Notes: generated by a model not told the origin, from the sequence alone. A stretch of DNA of 64,000 bases from Sulfurimonas sp. (GCA_030949825.1 JAUZSC010000002.1:62001-126000), one strand, 5' to 3'. Positions 9,197 through 17,758 are shown, numbered from the stretch's first letter. Translations and numbers: made by a program.

Positions 9197-10022
9197 TGAA
9201 TTAAAACCGCATTTAGTTGAGTTAAGAAAACGCCTTGGCATCTCTGTTGCAAGTCTTATTATTATGTTTTTTGTTATGTTTTATTTTCATGAGCCTATTT
9301 TAGAATGGATGATTGCACCTTTAAATACAGCACTTGAAGAAGTTGGTAAAACATCTGTTCATGCAGCTGATGGTATGGTTACCACTTCACAAGTTGGTGG
9401 TGCTTTTTTCGTTGCCCTTAAAGTTGCATTTTTTGCAGCTATTGTGACTTCCATTCCTATCATACTTTCTCAACTTTGGATGTTTGTTGCACCTGGTTTA
9501 TATGCCAATGAAAAGAAGATGATTATTCCTTTCATCTTAGGTGGAACAATTATGTTTTTAGTGGGTGTTCTTTTTGCCTACTATGTTGTTACACCTTTTG
9601 GATTTGACTTTCTCATTACCTTTGGTAGTTTTAAATTTACTCCACTTATAAACATTGAAGACTATGTAGGCTTTTTCACGAAAATACTTTTTGGTTTTGG
9701 TATTGCTTTTGAGCTTCCTGTTTTTGCTTACTTCCTTGCTCTTTTAGGCATGGTTGATGACAGACAAATGAAAGCATTTTTTAAATATGCTGTAGTACTA
9801 ATTTTTATGCTCTCAGCACTTTTAACACCTCCTGATGTACTTACGCAGCTTCTTATGGCTGGTCCGCTTATCATCCTTTATGGTTTTTCTATTCTTATAG
9901 TTCGCGCAGTAAATCCTGCTGACCCAGAGGACGAAGAGGAAGAAGACGGTGAAGAAGATAACAGAAGTTTAACTGAGATGATGGGTCTTGATGAACTACA
10001 AGAAGACTTAAAGAAAAAATAA
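9189..10022 (+). CDS. tatC: Sec-independent translocase protein TatC
   Basis: Six-helix core of the Tat translocase that recognises twin-arginine signal peptides. The N-terminus LKPHLVELRKRLG is the TatC signature H-x-x-E-L-R-x-R, and the central FVAPGLYANEKK and later FGIAFELPVF blocks are conserved. The C-terminus adds an acidic tail (about residues 242-265). It overlaps tatB by 8 bp and queA follows after 3 bp. Confidence 0.95.
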   Translation: MFDELKPHLVELRKRLGISVASLIIMFFVMFYFHEPILEWMIAPLNTALEEVGKTSVHAADGMVTTSQVGGAFFVALKVAFFAAIVTSIPIILSQLWMFVAPGLYANEKKMIIPFILGGTIMFLVGVLFAYYVVTPFGFDFLITFGSFKFTPLINIEDYVGFFTKILFGFGIAFELPVFAYFLALLGMVDDRQMKAFFKYAVVLIFMLSALLTPPDVLTQLLMAGPLIILYGFSILIVRAVNPADPEDEEEEDGEEDNRSLTEMMGLDELQEDLKKK

Positions 10023-10025
10023 TCC

Positions 10026-11057
10026 GTGTCTCAAGATAAAGAACTTCTAACACAAAGCTATGACTTCACACTTCCCGAGGAACTCATAGCAAAGTACCCT
10101 GCAAACCCTAGAGACTCTGCAAAACTCCTTGTTTACAACCGTCAAACAAAAAAAATTACTCATACTGTATTTAGTGAATTTGAGAAATTTATTCCTAAGC
10201 ACTGTTCACTTATTTTTAATGATACCAAAGTTATTAAGGCAAGACTCTTTGGACATAAACTAAGCGGTGGAAAAATCGAACTTCTTATAAACCGAGCCTT
10301 AGATGCTTACAATGTAAATGTCTACATCCGCGGAAAAGTAAAGCCTGATACAAAAATCATATTTATAGATGATTTTTATGCAAAAGTAGTCGAGCTAAAA
10401 GATGACGGCAGTAGAATCGTAAACTTTTATAACACAACTGATAAGCTACGCTTTGAAGACATCTTGCCTATCATCGATAAAATAGGTCATGTACCGCTTC
10501 CTCCTTACATTCAAAGACAAGACAATGCCGAGGACGAAAGTGAGTACCAAAGTGTATTTGCACGAGAAGAAGGAGCAGTAGCAGCACCCACAGCATCCCT
10601 CCACTTCACACCAGAACAACACAAAAGAATATGCGATAATTTCGAACATGCATTTGTTACCTTACATGTAGGAAGCGGTACATTTAAACCCGTAGAAGCG
10701 TCTACTATTACCGATCATCCTATGCACGCAGAGTATTACAACATCTCAGATGAAGCTAAGGATTTACTTGATTCTAGCATTCCAATTCTATGTGTCGGAA
10801 CAACTTCAACAAGAACTGTAGAATTTTATGACAAGCATGGAAAAATTCAAAAAGGCGAAGCAAATCTATTCTTGCATCCACAAAATAAACCAAGCAGAGT
10901 GAATCACTTACTGACTAATTTTCACTTACCAAAATCAACTCTACTAATGCTTGTAGCATCATTTGTAGGACTTGAAGAATCTCAAAAACTTTATGCAGAA
11001 GCTATAAAAGAAAAATATCGTTTTTATTCTTATGGTGATGCTATGTTGATTATTTAG
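10026..11057 (+). CDS. queA: S-adenosylmethionine:tRNA ribosyltransferase-isomerase
   Basis: Transfers and rearranges the ribose of SAM onto 7-aminomethyl-7-deazaguanine in tRNA during queuosine synthesis. Conserved blocks: YDFTLPEELIAKYP at the start, IFNDTKVIKARLFG, GHVPLPPYI, YQSVFAREEGAVAAPTASLHFT and TNFHLPKSTLLMLV. The length of 343 residues is standard. The start codon is GTG at 10026, three bases after the tatC stop; no upstream ATG in frame is available. Confidence 0.95.
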   Translation: MSQDKELLTQSYDFTLPEELIAKYPANPRDSAKLLVYNRQTKKITHTVFSEFEKFIPKHCSLIFNDTKVIKARLFGHKLSGGKIELLINRALDAYNVNVYIRGKVKPDTKIIFIDDFYAKVVELKDDGSRIVNFYNTTDKLRFEDILPIIDKIGHVPLPPYIQRQDNAEDESEYQSVFAREEGAVAAPTASLHFTPEQHKRICDNFEHAFVTLHVGSGTFKPVEASTITDHPMHAEYYNISDEAKDLLDSSIPILCVGTTSTRTVEFYDKHGKIQKGEANLFLHPQNKPSRVNHLLTNFHLPKSTLLMLVASFVGLEESQKLYAEAIKEKYRFYSYGDAMLII

Positions 11058-11083
11058 GCTAATTTATTGTATTGCCCTCTCGC

Positions 11084-11151
11084 TCCCATGCTGTGCTTGG
11101 GAGTGTGTACAAGAAAAACAATAACTACAAATTCCCAAGCGAAGCATGGGA
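11084..11151. repeat. REP-like inverted repeat
   Basis: Two 19-nt arms, TCCCATGCTGTGCTTGGGA (11084-11102) and TCCCAAGCGAAGCATGGGA (11133-11151), are inverted copies with two mismatches, about 30 nt apart. Each arm also has its own TCCCA/TGGGA foot. The shape resembles repetitive extragenic palindromes or small MITEs with a TCCCA..TGGGA core. It follows queA by 26 nt and could also fold as its terminator, though no T run follows. No second copy is seen in the window. Confidence 0.6.
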
Positions 11152-11229
11152 ACTAGAAAGAACTACTCCCTTTAAGGATAAGTCCTATAGAATGTGTCTA
11201 CGAATAATAAATAAAACAAAGGAGACATA

Positions 11230-11328
11230 ATGGCAAAAGGTAAAGATTCACAAAAATCTGTTAAAAAAGCACCGACAAAAACTTTAAAAGAAAAGCGTAA
11301 TGAGAAAAAAGCTAAAAAAGCTGGTTGA
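11230..11328 (+). CDS. small lysine-rich protein (32 aa)
   Basis: An ATG at 11230 preceded by a strong AAAGGAG ribosome site (11218-11224) opens a 32-residue frame ending in TGA: MAKGKDSQKSVKKAP, TKTLKEKRNEKKAKK, then AG. About 40 per cent of residues are lysine, and there is no hydrophobic stretch. Short proteins of the type MAKG(K)...LKEKR.EKKAKK occur in many proteobacteria as uncharacterised conserved ORFs; a nucleic-acid-binding role is only a guess. The ribosome site and the family-like sequence together are why I call it real. Confidence 0.65.
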   Translation: MAKGKDSQKSVKKAPTKTLKEKRNEKKAKKAG

Positions 11329-11334
11329 GTTTTT

Positions 11335-11664
11335 TTAGTTAAATCTATTCTTAGCAATAAGTCTATAAAATATATCCCGTATAGATTTTGGGATATAGAT
11401 TAGAGGATATAAAAACCTCACAAAGCCCGATAAATCCTTACTTATCATTAATACTGCCGTAGATTCTATATAAAATTTATCTTCATCTATGAGAACAAGA
11501 GTATCAAAATCATCAAGCGCTAAATCAAATTTTTTCAAATACGCTTGTCCTTTTTTTGATTGTAAAGACTCAAAAGCATACATCTTCTTTGTATCGCGTT
11601 TTATAATAAAGTTTACAGAGTTATTGCAAAGATTGCAAACCCCATCAAATAAAATAATTTTCAC
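11335..11664 (-). CDS. DCC-family thiol-disulfide oxidoreductase-like protein (DUF393)
   Basis: The N-terminus LFDGVCNLCNNSVNFIIKRD holds the DxxCxxC (DGVCNLC) motif that names the DCC family, with a thioredoxin-like fold predicted for it. It is 109 residues, the usual family length, and later residues DTLVLIDEDKFYIESTAVL fit the family. Redox activity is inferred, and the substrate is unknown. It overlaps the upstream alcohol dehydrogenase stop by one base, so the two are likely co-transcribed. Confidence 0.85.
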   Translation of the reverse strand: MKIILFDGVCNLCNNSVNFIIKRDTKKMYAFESLQSKKGQAYLKKFDLALDDFDTLVLIDEDKFYIESTAVLMISKDLSGFVRFLYPLIYIPKSIRDIFYRLIAKNRFN

Positions 11665-12809
11665 TATGCTTTTTGAAGAATATGGGCAATAGTCTCTTTT
11701 GGATAAAGCTCAGAAAAGCCCCAAACTTTAGCAGTCTCACTTGCATTTAAAGCAATAGCATCTATAGCATCTCTAGGAATATTTAATTCTTCTAAAGTCG
11801 TTGGTGCACCTATCTTTTTAAACCAACTCTCCAGTCCCTCTATTCCTTTATCTGCATCTGAGTCCTTAAAAATCTCTTTAGCAAATCTTTTAAACTGAGA
11901 TATATTTTGTCCCTTGTACCACTTCATCCACGCAGGAATAACAACGGCTAATCCTGCCCCATGTGCTACATTATACAAAGCAGATAGAGAGTGTTCTATC
12001 ATATGGTTAGGAAATGTTCCACCTTTTGTTCCTGCTGGCGTTAAACCATTGAGACCTTGTATTGCCACCCACGCAAATTCGGCTCTTGCATCGTAGTTAT
12101 CTGGATCTTCTAAAAGAATCTCTGTTGTCTCCATGATCGAGAGAATGATAGACTCAACAATTCTAGAATTAAAATTCGGATGTACACTCGCTGTAAAATA
12201 AATCTCTATACAATGCGATATAACATCAACCGCCGAGTAGGCTAAGTACTCTTTTGACACAGTAGCTATTAACTCAGGATTTATAACCGAGACTACGGGA
12301 TTTACTAAGACAGATGCTATGGAGTATTTTTGCAGCGTTTCATCATTCATTACTACCGAATTGCCGTTCATTTCACTTGCAGCTGCTGAGAGTGTCATAA
12401 CAGTAAAGACAGGTAAAGCTTCTTTAATCTGTGCCTTATGAATAAAAAAGTCCCATACATCGCTATCGTATTTTGCTCCTGCTGCAATTGCCTTTGCACT
12501 ATCTACAACAGAGCCACCTCCAACAGCTAAAACTGCTTCGATTTTTTTATCTTTAGCTATTTTGATAGCTTCGTTTACCTTACTTAAAAGTGGGTTACTT
12601 ACAACTCCACCTAAAACTTCAAACTCAATCTTAGCTTTTTTAAGTGAGGCAATAATTCTCTCGTATAAACCAGACTTTTGAATACTACCCATACCGTATA
12701 ATAAAAGTACTTTTTTTATACCTGCATCTGCTATGTACTCGCCAATATTGTTTTCTTTATCTCTACCTAACTCTATCTTTGTAGGGTTGTAATATGTAAA
12801 ATCTTCCAT
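11664..12809 (-). CDS. iron-containing alcohol dehydrogenase (YqhD/BdhA-like)
   Basis: A 381-residue group III alcohol dehydrogenase. The start FTYYNPTKIELGRD is typical of the YqhD/butanol dehydrogenase branch. The nucleotide-binding VLAVGGGSVVDSAKAIA block and the metal-binding histidines in NHMIEHSLSALYNVAHGAGLA are intact. It should reduce aldehydes with NAD(P)H; the natural substrate is not evident. AAAGG lies just upstream of its ATG. First gene of a two-gene minus unit with the DCC protein. Confidence 0.9.
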   Translation of the reverse strand: MEDFTYYNPTKIELGRDKENNIGEYIADAGIKKVLLLYGMGSIQKSGLYERIIASLKKAKIEFEVLGGVVSNPLLSKVNEAIKIAKDKKIEAVLAVGGGSVVDSAKAIAAGAKYDSDVWDFFIHKAQIKEALPVFTVMTLSAAASEMNGNSVVMNDETLQKYSIASVLVNPVVSVINPELIATVSKEYLAYSAVDVISHCIEIYFTASVHPNFNSRIVESIILSIMETTEILLEDPDNYDARAEFAWVAIQGLNGLTPAGTKGGTFPNHMIEHSLSALYNVAHGAGLAVVIPAWMKWYKGQNISQFKRFAKEIFKDSDADKGIEGLESWFKKIGAPTTLEELNIPRDAIDAIALNASETAKVWGFSELYPKETIAHILQKA

Positions 12810-12855
12810 TTAATTAACCTTTGCATAATTCTAGCAAGTTTTAATAAAAAAGGTC

Positions 12856-12861
12856 TATAAT
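12856..12861 (+). promoter_or_regulatory. -10 box upstream of the 85-aa/152-aa gene pair
   Basis: TATAAT 26 nt before the ATG at 12888, with an AAGGGATAAG ribosome site between. The position suits a short ordinary leader and marks the start of the two-gene transcript. Confidence 0.5.
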
Positions 12862-12887
12862 ACGCTTATTAGAATAAAGGGATAAGA

Positions 12888-13145
12888 ATGACACAATTAC
12901 AAGAAGAATTTTTAACTGTACTTAAAAGTAAGAAAAAGTTTACTGCAGCTGAGTATGCTACAGTTTATGCCCAACATAGAGAACTATCTATTAAGAATGA
13001 AGAAAAAAATGGTGCGGGAGAATCGCAGGCAGTTACTATGGGTGAGTATTATGCAGTTACTGTTCTAACTAAGTTTATCAGTAATGACAATATTATGTCT
13101 AGAGTTTTAGCTCTGTATGAATTAAATCTGAAAAAAGCACGATGA
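12888..13145 (+). CDS. hypothetical protein, 85 aa
   Basis: A soluble, probably helical 85-residue protein that I do not recognise. It has its own promoter-like box and a good AAGGGA ribosome site, and its TGA overlaps the ATG of the next gene (ATGA), so the pair is translationally coupled. No cysteines, membrane segments or signal peptide are seen. Confidence 0.65.
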   Translation: MTQLQEEFLTVLKSKKKFTAAEYATVYAQHRELSIKNEEKNGAGESQAVTMGEYYAVTVLTKFISNDNIMSRVLALYELNLKKAR

Positions 13146-13600
13146 AAAAGCATACACTCAAAGGTTTAGTTCATAAACATTCACTTGAGAGTCAAGCATC
13201 GAGAACTACACAAGAAGAACTTACCAATCTTGTTAAAGCATCTAAAGATACAGAAGTTTTAGAAGAAGAAAAAGGCTATCTTTTTTTTAAATACTTGGGG
13301 AGAAAAATGGTGCTTCTTTCAGATGAGAACCATGATAGAATGAGGATAATATCTTCTATAACTAGCTACTCAAATTTGGCTCCAAAAATAAAAGATTCTC
13401 TTATGCATTCTAACTTTCATTTAGCGCTTGATGCTCGTTATGCAGTTTCTGAGGATGTTTTGTATTCTGCCTTTATACATCCTCTTTCTTCACTCACAAA
13501 AGAAGATTTTCAAAGTGGCTTAAGTCAGGTTTATAACCTTGTTATAAGTTTTGGAAAAACATATAGCAGCGGACAACTCGACTTTACAAATAAAAAATAA
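13142..13600 (+). CDS. hypothetical protein, 152 aa, possible YbjN/CesT-like fold
   Basis: The protein is soluble. The middle (GYLFFKYLGRKMVLLSDENHDRMRIISSI followed by a helix, then FHLALDARYAVSEDVLYSAFIHPLSSLTKEDF) has the helix-strand-helix pattern of YbjN and type III chaperone-like proteins, where a strand ending in A-R-Y/F precedes a strand and an L-T-xxx-F helix. This is inference from pattern only. It is coupled to the 85-residue protein by a 4-bp overlap; a 12-bp inverted repeat just before and beyond its stop may end transcription. Confidence 0.65.
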   Translation: MKKHTLKGLVHKHSLESQASRTTQEELTNLVKASKDTEVLEEEKGYLFFKYLGRKMVLLSDENHDRMRIISSITSYSNLAPKIKDSLMHSNFHLALDARYAVSEDVLYSAFIHPLSSLTKEDFQSGLSQVYNLVISFGKTYSSGQLDFTNKK

Positions 13601-13614
13601 ACTTTATTTGTAAA
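13583..13614. terminator. stem-loop between convergent genes
   Basis: Perfect 12-bp arms TTTACAAATAAA (13583-13594) and TTTATTTGTAAA (13603-13614) with an 8-nt loop. It overlaps the stop codon of the 152-residue gene and ends two bases before the inferred aroK end. It lacks GC pairs and a strong T run, so it may act weakly on both converging transcripts. Confidence 0.45.
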
Positions 13615-13615
13615 C

Positions 13616-14121
13616 TTATAAAACTCTTTTATCTAAAATAAAATCAACGATAACATGAATAAAAATCTGTATCTTTTGGTTGGCACTACTGTAAGTAAAG
13701 CCTGTTCTTTGTATATGTCTATACGCTCTTCATAAAGAGTTCTCGCACGAACCTCATCTTGGAGCAAAGGTCTCTTAGCATGTTCTTTGCTTGATAAACG
13801 ATTTAAAATAACATCAAAGTCAGCATCTATGTAAACGACTAAAGACTTCTCTGGGATGCTACTGTATATCGGTAAGCCTCCACCTGTTGCGATGATTTGT
13901 CCTTTGTTTTGAGCTAGTTCATCAATGCATGTTTGCTCAAGAGAACGAAAGTACTCTTCTCCCTTAGCCTTAAAAATCTCAGTCACGCTAGCATTTTGTT
14001 CTTTTTCTATAAGCGTATCAACATCCATAAATTTTTTATGAAGTTGTCTCGCTAAAATTTTACCAACACTCGTTTTACCACTTCCCATAAAACCTATAAG
14101 TACAATATTTTCATATACCAA
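13616..14121 (-). CDS. aroK: shikimate kinase, C-terminus frameshifted
   Basis: Phosphorylates shikimate in the aromatic amino acid pathway. Walker A is GFMGSGKTSVGK (residues 9-20), the shikimate-binding DVDTLIE and FR(S)LE motifs follow, then IIATGGGLP and the KRPLLQ lid. The last residues of the open frame do not look like AroK. Adding one T between 13685 and 13686 of the plus strand makes the coding strand read LTVDANQKIQIFIHVIVDF, a much better C-terminal helix, and moves the end to 13616. I therefore give the restored end. It lies 1 bp after thiD in the same direction. Confidence 0.88.
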
Positions 14122-14122
14122 C

Positions 14123-14953
14123 TTAGATTCCTTTTAAAGTAGTTAAATTATAAAAATGGTTTATGGGTCCATGACCTGAACCTAGTACTTTGTCTTTTCC
14201 TGCATCTATTGCTCTGTTAAGATACGCACAACCTTTGATACAAGAGTCTTCTACACTTAGTCCAAGTCCTATAAAAGTAGCAATGCTCGAAGATAAGCTG
14301 CATCCTGTTCCATGCGTGTTTTTAGTTTCTATGGTTTTATTGTGAATTACAGTTATCTTTTTACTTTCATAGTTATAAAGTATGTCTGTCATCGTATCAG
14401 TAAGTTTTAAATGTCCACCTTTGAGTAAAACAGAAGTTTGATAAGCCTCGGCTAATTCTTTTGCAGATGATTGAAGGTTTTCTAAGTCTATACTATGCCC
14501 TATAAGTAACTCAGCTTCAGGAATATTTGGTGTGATAAGCATAACACTCGGTAAAAACTCTTTAAGGCTTTGGACTGCGTCATCATTAAGAAGTTTATCT
14601 CCCGAAGTAGCTATCATGACGGGGTCAAAGATTACTTTTTTTATCTTATACAGATGCAAAGTTTCTTTTACTGCTTGAATGACCTCAGATGAATGAAGCA
14701 TTCCTATTTTAACGGCAGAAAAACTTATGTCATCAAAGACCGCTTTCATTTGCATTATGATGTGAGGAACTGGGATTGGGTGAATGTCCGTTACACATTG
14801 CGTATTTTGAGCGGTACTTGCAGTAATCACAGATGCAGCGTAGCCACCGTTTGCGCTGATACTTTTAATATCGGCTTGAATACCAGCACCACCGCCAGAA
14901 TCTGAACCTGCAATACTAAGAACAGCGCAGTACTTCTCACTCATATTTTCCAT
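14123..14953 (-). CDS. thiD: hydroxymethylpyrimidine / phosphomethylpyrimidine kinase
   Basis: Makes HMP-pyrophosphate for thiamine synthesis. SIAGSDSGGGAGIQADIKSI at residues 13-32 is the ribokinase-like HMP-binding start, DPVMIATSGDKLL and PNIPEAELL follow, and KGGHL and KNTHGTGCSLSSSIA carry the anion hole and catalytic Asp/Cys region. The 276-residue length is normal. It overlaps tenA by 13 bp if the first ATG is used; the ATG three codons later (MSEKYC) would shorten this. Pairing with tenA points to pyrimidine salvage. Confidence 0.95.
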   Translation of the reverse strand: MENMSEKYCAVLSIAGSDSGGGAGIQADIKSISANGGYAASVITASTAQNTQCVTDIHPIPVPHIIMQMKAVFDDISFSAVKIGMLHSSEVIQAVKETLHLYKIKKVIFDPVMIATSGDKLLNDDAVQSLKEFLPSVMLITPNIPEAELLIGHSIDLENLQSSAKELAEAYQTSVLLKGGHLKLTDTMTDILYNYESKKITVIHNKTIETKNTHGTGCSLSSSIATFIGLGLSVEDSCIKGCAYLNRAIDAGKDKVLGSGHGPINHFYNLTTLKGI

Positions 14954-15594
14954 GCCTCTTGTTTATATGCAGAATCCCAAAACATCCATTCTAACTTCGA
15001 TGTCTTGATAAAAACTTCTTCCATCTTAGCTAAGCTTTGTGGAGATGCAGTAAGTGCGTAGGTATCAACTATGCTTATAGCCTGTTTTACAGCGAGAGCA
15101 AATTCATCGCTTGCATAAGTATCTATCCACGCTTGGTAAGGGTTTGAGTCTTTATTTGTTTGCGTGTCGAGTATAAAATCGCCTACTTCTTTGTAGATAG
15201 TAAAACAGGGAAGTACAGCCGCAACTCCGACTTCTACAGATTTATTGTTAACAATGCGTGCAAGGTAAGAGTTATAAAGTTCACAGGTTGGAGAAGGTGT
15301 AGCATCTACATACTTTTCTTCTAAGAAATCTTTGTGCAAAGCATCTTCGACTTGAATAATCCCCGTTGCAGATTCATAAAAGAACTGCGTATCTTCAGGC
15401 TTATGACATTTACTTCCCACAGCAACTAATGCTTTTTTATACTCACTAAGATAAAGTGCATCTTGATTTACATAAAAACCAAAAGTGTCTTTATCTAAAG
15501 TGGCACTTGTAAGTTCTTTTACAAAATCATGTGAAATTATTTCTTGAAATATATTTTCTGTTTTAGCCCGTGTTTGTTCATACCAGTTTTTCAT
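14941..15594 (-). CDS. tenA: TenA/thiaminase II family protein
   Basis: TenA hydrolyses aminopyrimidine breakdown products of thiamine so the HMP unit can be reused by ThiD. The 217-residue protein shows the TenA helices: FVKELTSATLDKDTFGFYVNQD, then the conserved CELYNSYLARI and the AVLPCFTIYKEVG block with the catalytic-region Cys, and WIDTYASDEFALAV. It overlaps thiD and follows the thioredoxin gene by 3 bp, so all are probably one transcript. No TPP riboswitch is visible upstream. Confidence 0.92.
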   Translation of the reverse strand: MKNWYEQTRAKTENIFQEIISHDFVKELTSATLDKDTFGFYVNQDALYLSEYKKALVAVGSKCHKPEDTQFFYESATGIIQVEDALHKDFLEEKYVDATPSPTCELYNSYLARIVNNKSVEVGVAAVLPCFTIYKEVGDFILDTQTNKDSNPYQAWIDTYASDEFALAVKQAISIVDTYALTASPQSLAKMEEVFIKTSKLEWMFWDSAYKQEAWKI

Positions 15595-15597
15595 AAC

Positions 15598-15969
15598 TTA
15601 GTCATCAGCCTCTTCATCTTTAGCAATCTCTGCACGAACATGATCCATATCTAGCCCTTTAACATGTGCTATCATCTTATCAAAAGCATCTTCAGGAAGA
15701 GAACCAGCTTGATTAAGTAAGATGATACCCTCTCTCACAACCATAAGTGTTGGAATCGATTGAACTCCATACTCTGCAGATATTGCTTTTTGTTCTTCAG
15801 TATTTACCTTACCAAAAACAACATCAGGATTATCCTCTGCTACTTTTTCAAAAATCGGAGCAAACTGTAAACAAGGTCCACACCACTGGGCCCAGAAATC
15901 TATAATTACTATGTCGTTACTATCAAGTGTTTCGTTAAAGTTTTTTGTTGTTAAGTCTATGTATGCCAT
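15598..15969 (-). CDS. thioredoxin
   Basis: FWAQWCGPCLQFAPIFE holds the canonical WCGPC redox site at about residues 30-34, and SIPTLMVV carries the cis-proline. At 123 residues it is slightly longer than TrxA because of a charged C-terminal tail (DHVRAEIAKDEEADD). Cytoplasmic, no signal peptide. The ATG is preceded by AAAGGAATAG and by a TATACT-like box on the minus strand near 15997-16002. It could be the main thioredoxin or a second one; no thioredoxin reductase is nearby. Confidence 0.9.
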   Translation of the reverse strand: MAYIDLTTKNFNETLDSNDIVIIDFWAQWCGPCLQFAPIFEKVAEDNPDVVFGKVNTEEQKAISAEYGVQSIPTLMVVREGIILLNQAGSLPEDAFDKMIAHVKGLDMDHVRAEIAKDEEADD

Positions 15970-16005
15970 ATCTATTCCTTTGTATTTAGGGAAAGTATAA
16001 CACAG

Positions 16006-16458
16006 CTATGTAATATTTAGATTACGAATAAAATTACCTGCGATATTTTTACTTTTAGCAAGAAATTGTTGTGCAATTTGTGCTTCATAAATACTATTCA
16101 GTGTTTCAAAAAAGAGCTCTAACCATCTTTCAAATGCTTTTATGCTCAATCTTTCTTCAAACTGTACATGAGGCGCGAAGGGACTGCCCCTGTAAGTGAA
16201 GTCTCCCAAAGCAATAGAAGCCCAAAAGTCTGTCAAAAGTTCAATATGTGCTTGCCATTTCGCATCTCTCAAATCTTTACCTAAGGTATCTGTAAAGATT
16301 GGTCCTATTAAATCATCTTTAACAACTTTTGCATAAAACTTGAGGACTAACTTGTTTAACCCAACTTCATCATTTTCCAAGCAGAAATCCACTAAATCCT
16401 CAAATTTGACAATTCTTTTGGATATTAAACCACTTGTTTTAGGGAAATCACCTTTCAA
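16006..16458 (-). CDS. group III truncated hemoglobin
   Basis: A 2-on-2 globin of the third group, like C. jejuni Ctb. Blocks: LVLKFYAKVVKDDLIGPIF (B helix with the B10 Tyr region), KWQAHIELLTDFWASIALG (E helix), then YRGSPFAPHVQF, whose His is the expected proximal F8 heme ligand, and FERWLELFFETLNSI (G helix). It probably binds oxygen or NO. The frame opens with TTG at 16458; no in-frame ATG precedes the globin core. It stands 36 bp upstream of the thioredoxin gene, same strand. The IS1634 remnant begins just upstream, so its promoter may be disturbed. Confidence 0.88.
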   Translation of the reverse strand: MKGDFPKTSGLISKRIVKFEDLVDFCLENDEVGLNKLVLKFYAKVVKDDLIGPIFTDTLGKDLRDAKWQAHIELLTDFWASIALGDFTYRGSPFAPHVQFEERLSIKAFERWLELFFETLNSIYEAQIAQQFLAKSKNIAGNFIRNLNIT

Positions 16459-16518
16459 ATATACTAATGTGGTACCCGAATATAATATTATTTAAGTTTA
16501 TATTAATGCTTAATTTGC

Positions 16519-16524
16519 TACAAT
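16519..16524 (+). promoter_or_regulatory. TACAAT -10-like box directly before the IS1634 transposase start
   Basis: TACAAT is followed by CTTCGC and the ATG at 16531. A transcript from it would start at or beside the ATG and have no leader. No Shine-Dalgarno sequence is present. Confidence 0.35.
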
Positions 16525-16530
16525 CTTCGC

Positions 16531-17709
16531 ATGTACATAATTAAAACAATCTCTAAGAGCAAAAAAGACTCAACTCAGAACTATTACACTTATAGATTAA
16601 TGGAATCCATAAGAGTTGGTAAAAAGGTGAAGAAAAGAACTCTCCTTAATTTAGGAAGTGATTTTAATGTAGAACAAGAAGATTGGGCTACTTTATCCAA
16701 AAGAGTAGATGAGATTATCAAACAGGCTCCAAGTCTGTTTACACTAGATAAAGATTTAGAAACAATCGCACAACACTATGCTCTAAAAATCATATCAGCA
16801 CAAGCAGTAGTAGATACAACTCTTAATGATGAAGATAGATACAAAGAGATAGATACAACTACAATAAAAAATAGTGATATAAAAGATATAGGTATAGAGA
16901 ATATACTTTATGAAACAATCAAAGAGTTAAAACTAGATGCTAAACTAAAAGAGTTAGGTTTTACAAATATTCAATACAATAGTGCTATAGGCACTCTAAT
17001 AGCAAAGATTGCTAATCCTAGTAGTGAAGCTAAAGCTTATGATTACTTATGTAATACAAGTGCTATTAATGAGCTTATAGGGTGTGATTATAATAAGATA
17101 TCTTCTAATAGTATCTATAGAATATCCGATAAGCTTTTAGCTCATAAAGATGACTTAGAAAAGCATCTATATACTACCCAAAAAGCAATATTTGAGTATG
17201 ATGAAACAATAACTCTTTATGACCTTACTAACACATACTTTGAAGGTGGTGTTGAGGGAGTAGAGAAAGCTAAAAGAGGAAGAAGTAAGGAAAAAAGAAG
17301 TGATGCTAAAATCATTACTCTAGCAGTAATGCTTGATAGTAGTGGGTTTGTAAGAAAGAGTGAGATATTTGATGGGAATATTGGTGAAGCCACAACATTT
17401 AAAGAGATGTTAGATAAATTGAAAGTTCCTCAAAAAAGAAAAAACCTTTTATCCTCTCATAAATCATTATTGATTATGGATGCTGGTATAGCATCGCAGG
17501 AGAATATTGATTATCTTATTGAGAATAGCTATGAATACCTAGTTGTCAGCAGAAAACGCAATAAACAGTTTGATGAAGAGAAATCAACGCCTGTAAAATT
17601 AGATAAAAATGACAATGCTATAGTAAGAGCTATGAAGGTTGTCAATGAAGAAACTAAAGAGACTGAGTTATTTATACACTCTACTGCTAGAGAGGCTAAA
17701 GAGCGGTAG
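16531..17709 (+). pseudogene. IS1634-family (IS4 superfamily) transposase, 3'-truncated
   Basis: The N-terminus YYTYRLMESIRVGKKVKKRTLLNLG is typical of IS1634 transposases, as are the DLTNTYFEGG strand with the first catalytic Asp and the LLIMDAGIASQENIDYLI strand with the second. The frame stops after LFIHSTAREAKER, about two thirds of the way through the usual 550-600 residues, exactly where the IS3 element begins at 17711. The last catalytic Glu region is therefore missing and the protein should be inactive. No remainder is found beyond the IS3 copies, so it was deleted, not only interrupted. Confidence 0.88.
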
Positions 17710-17758
17710 ATGTCAGTCTAGTTGTCCAAATTAAGTACCTAGAAAGTACCACCTTTGT

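Noticed and set aside
14941-16005. TPP riboswitch for thiD/tenA
   Set aside because: The gaps upstream of tenA and trx are only 3 and 36 bp, and neither contains the conserved CTGAGA or thi-box sequence.
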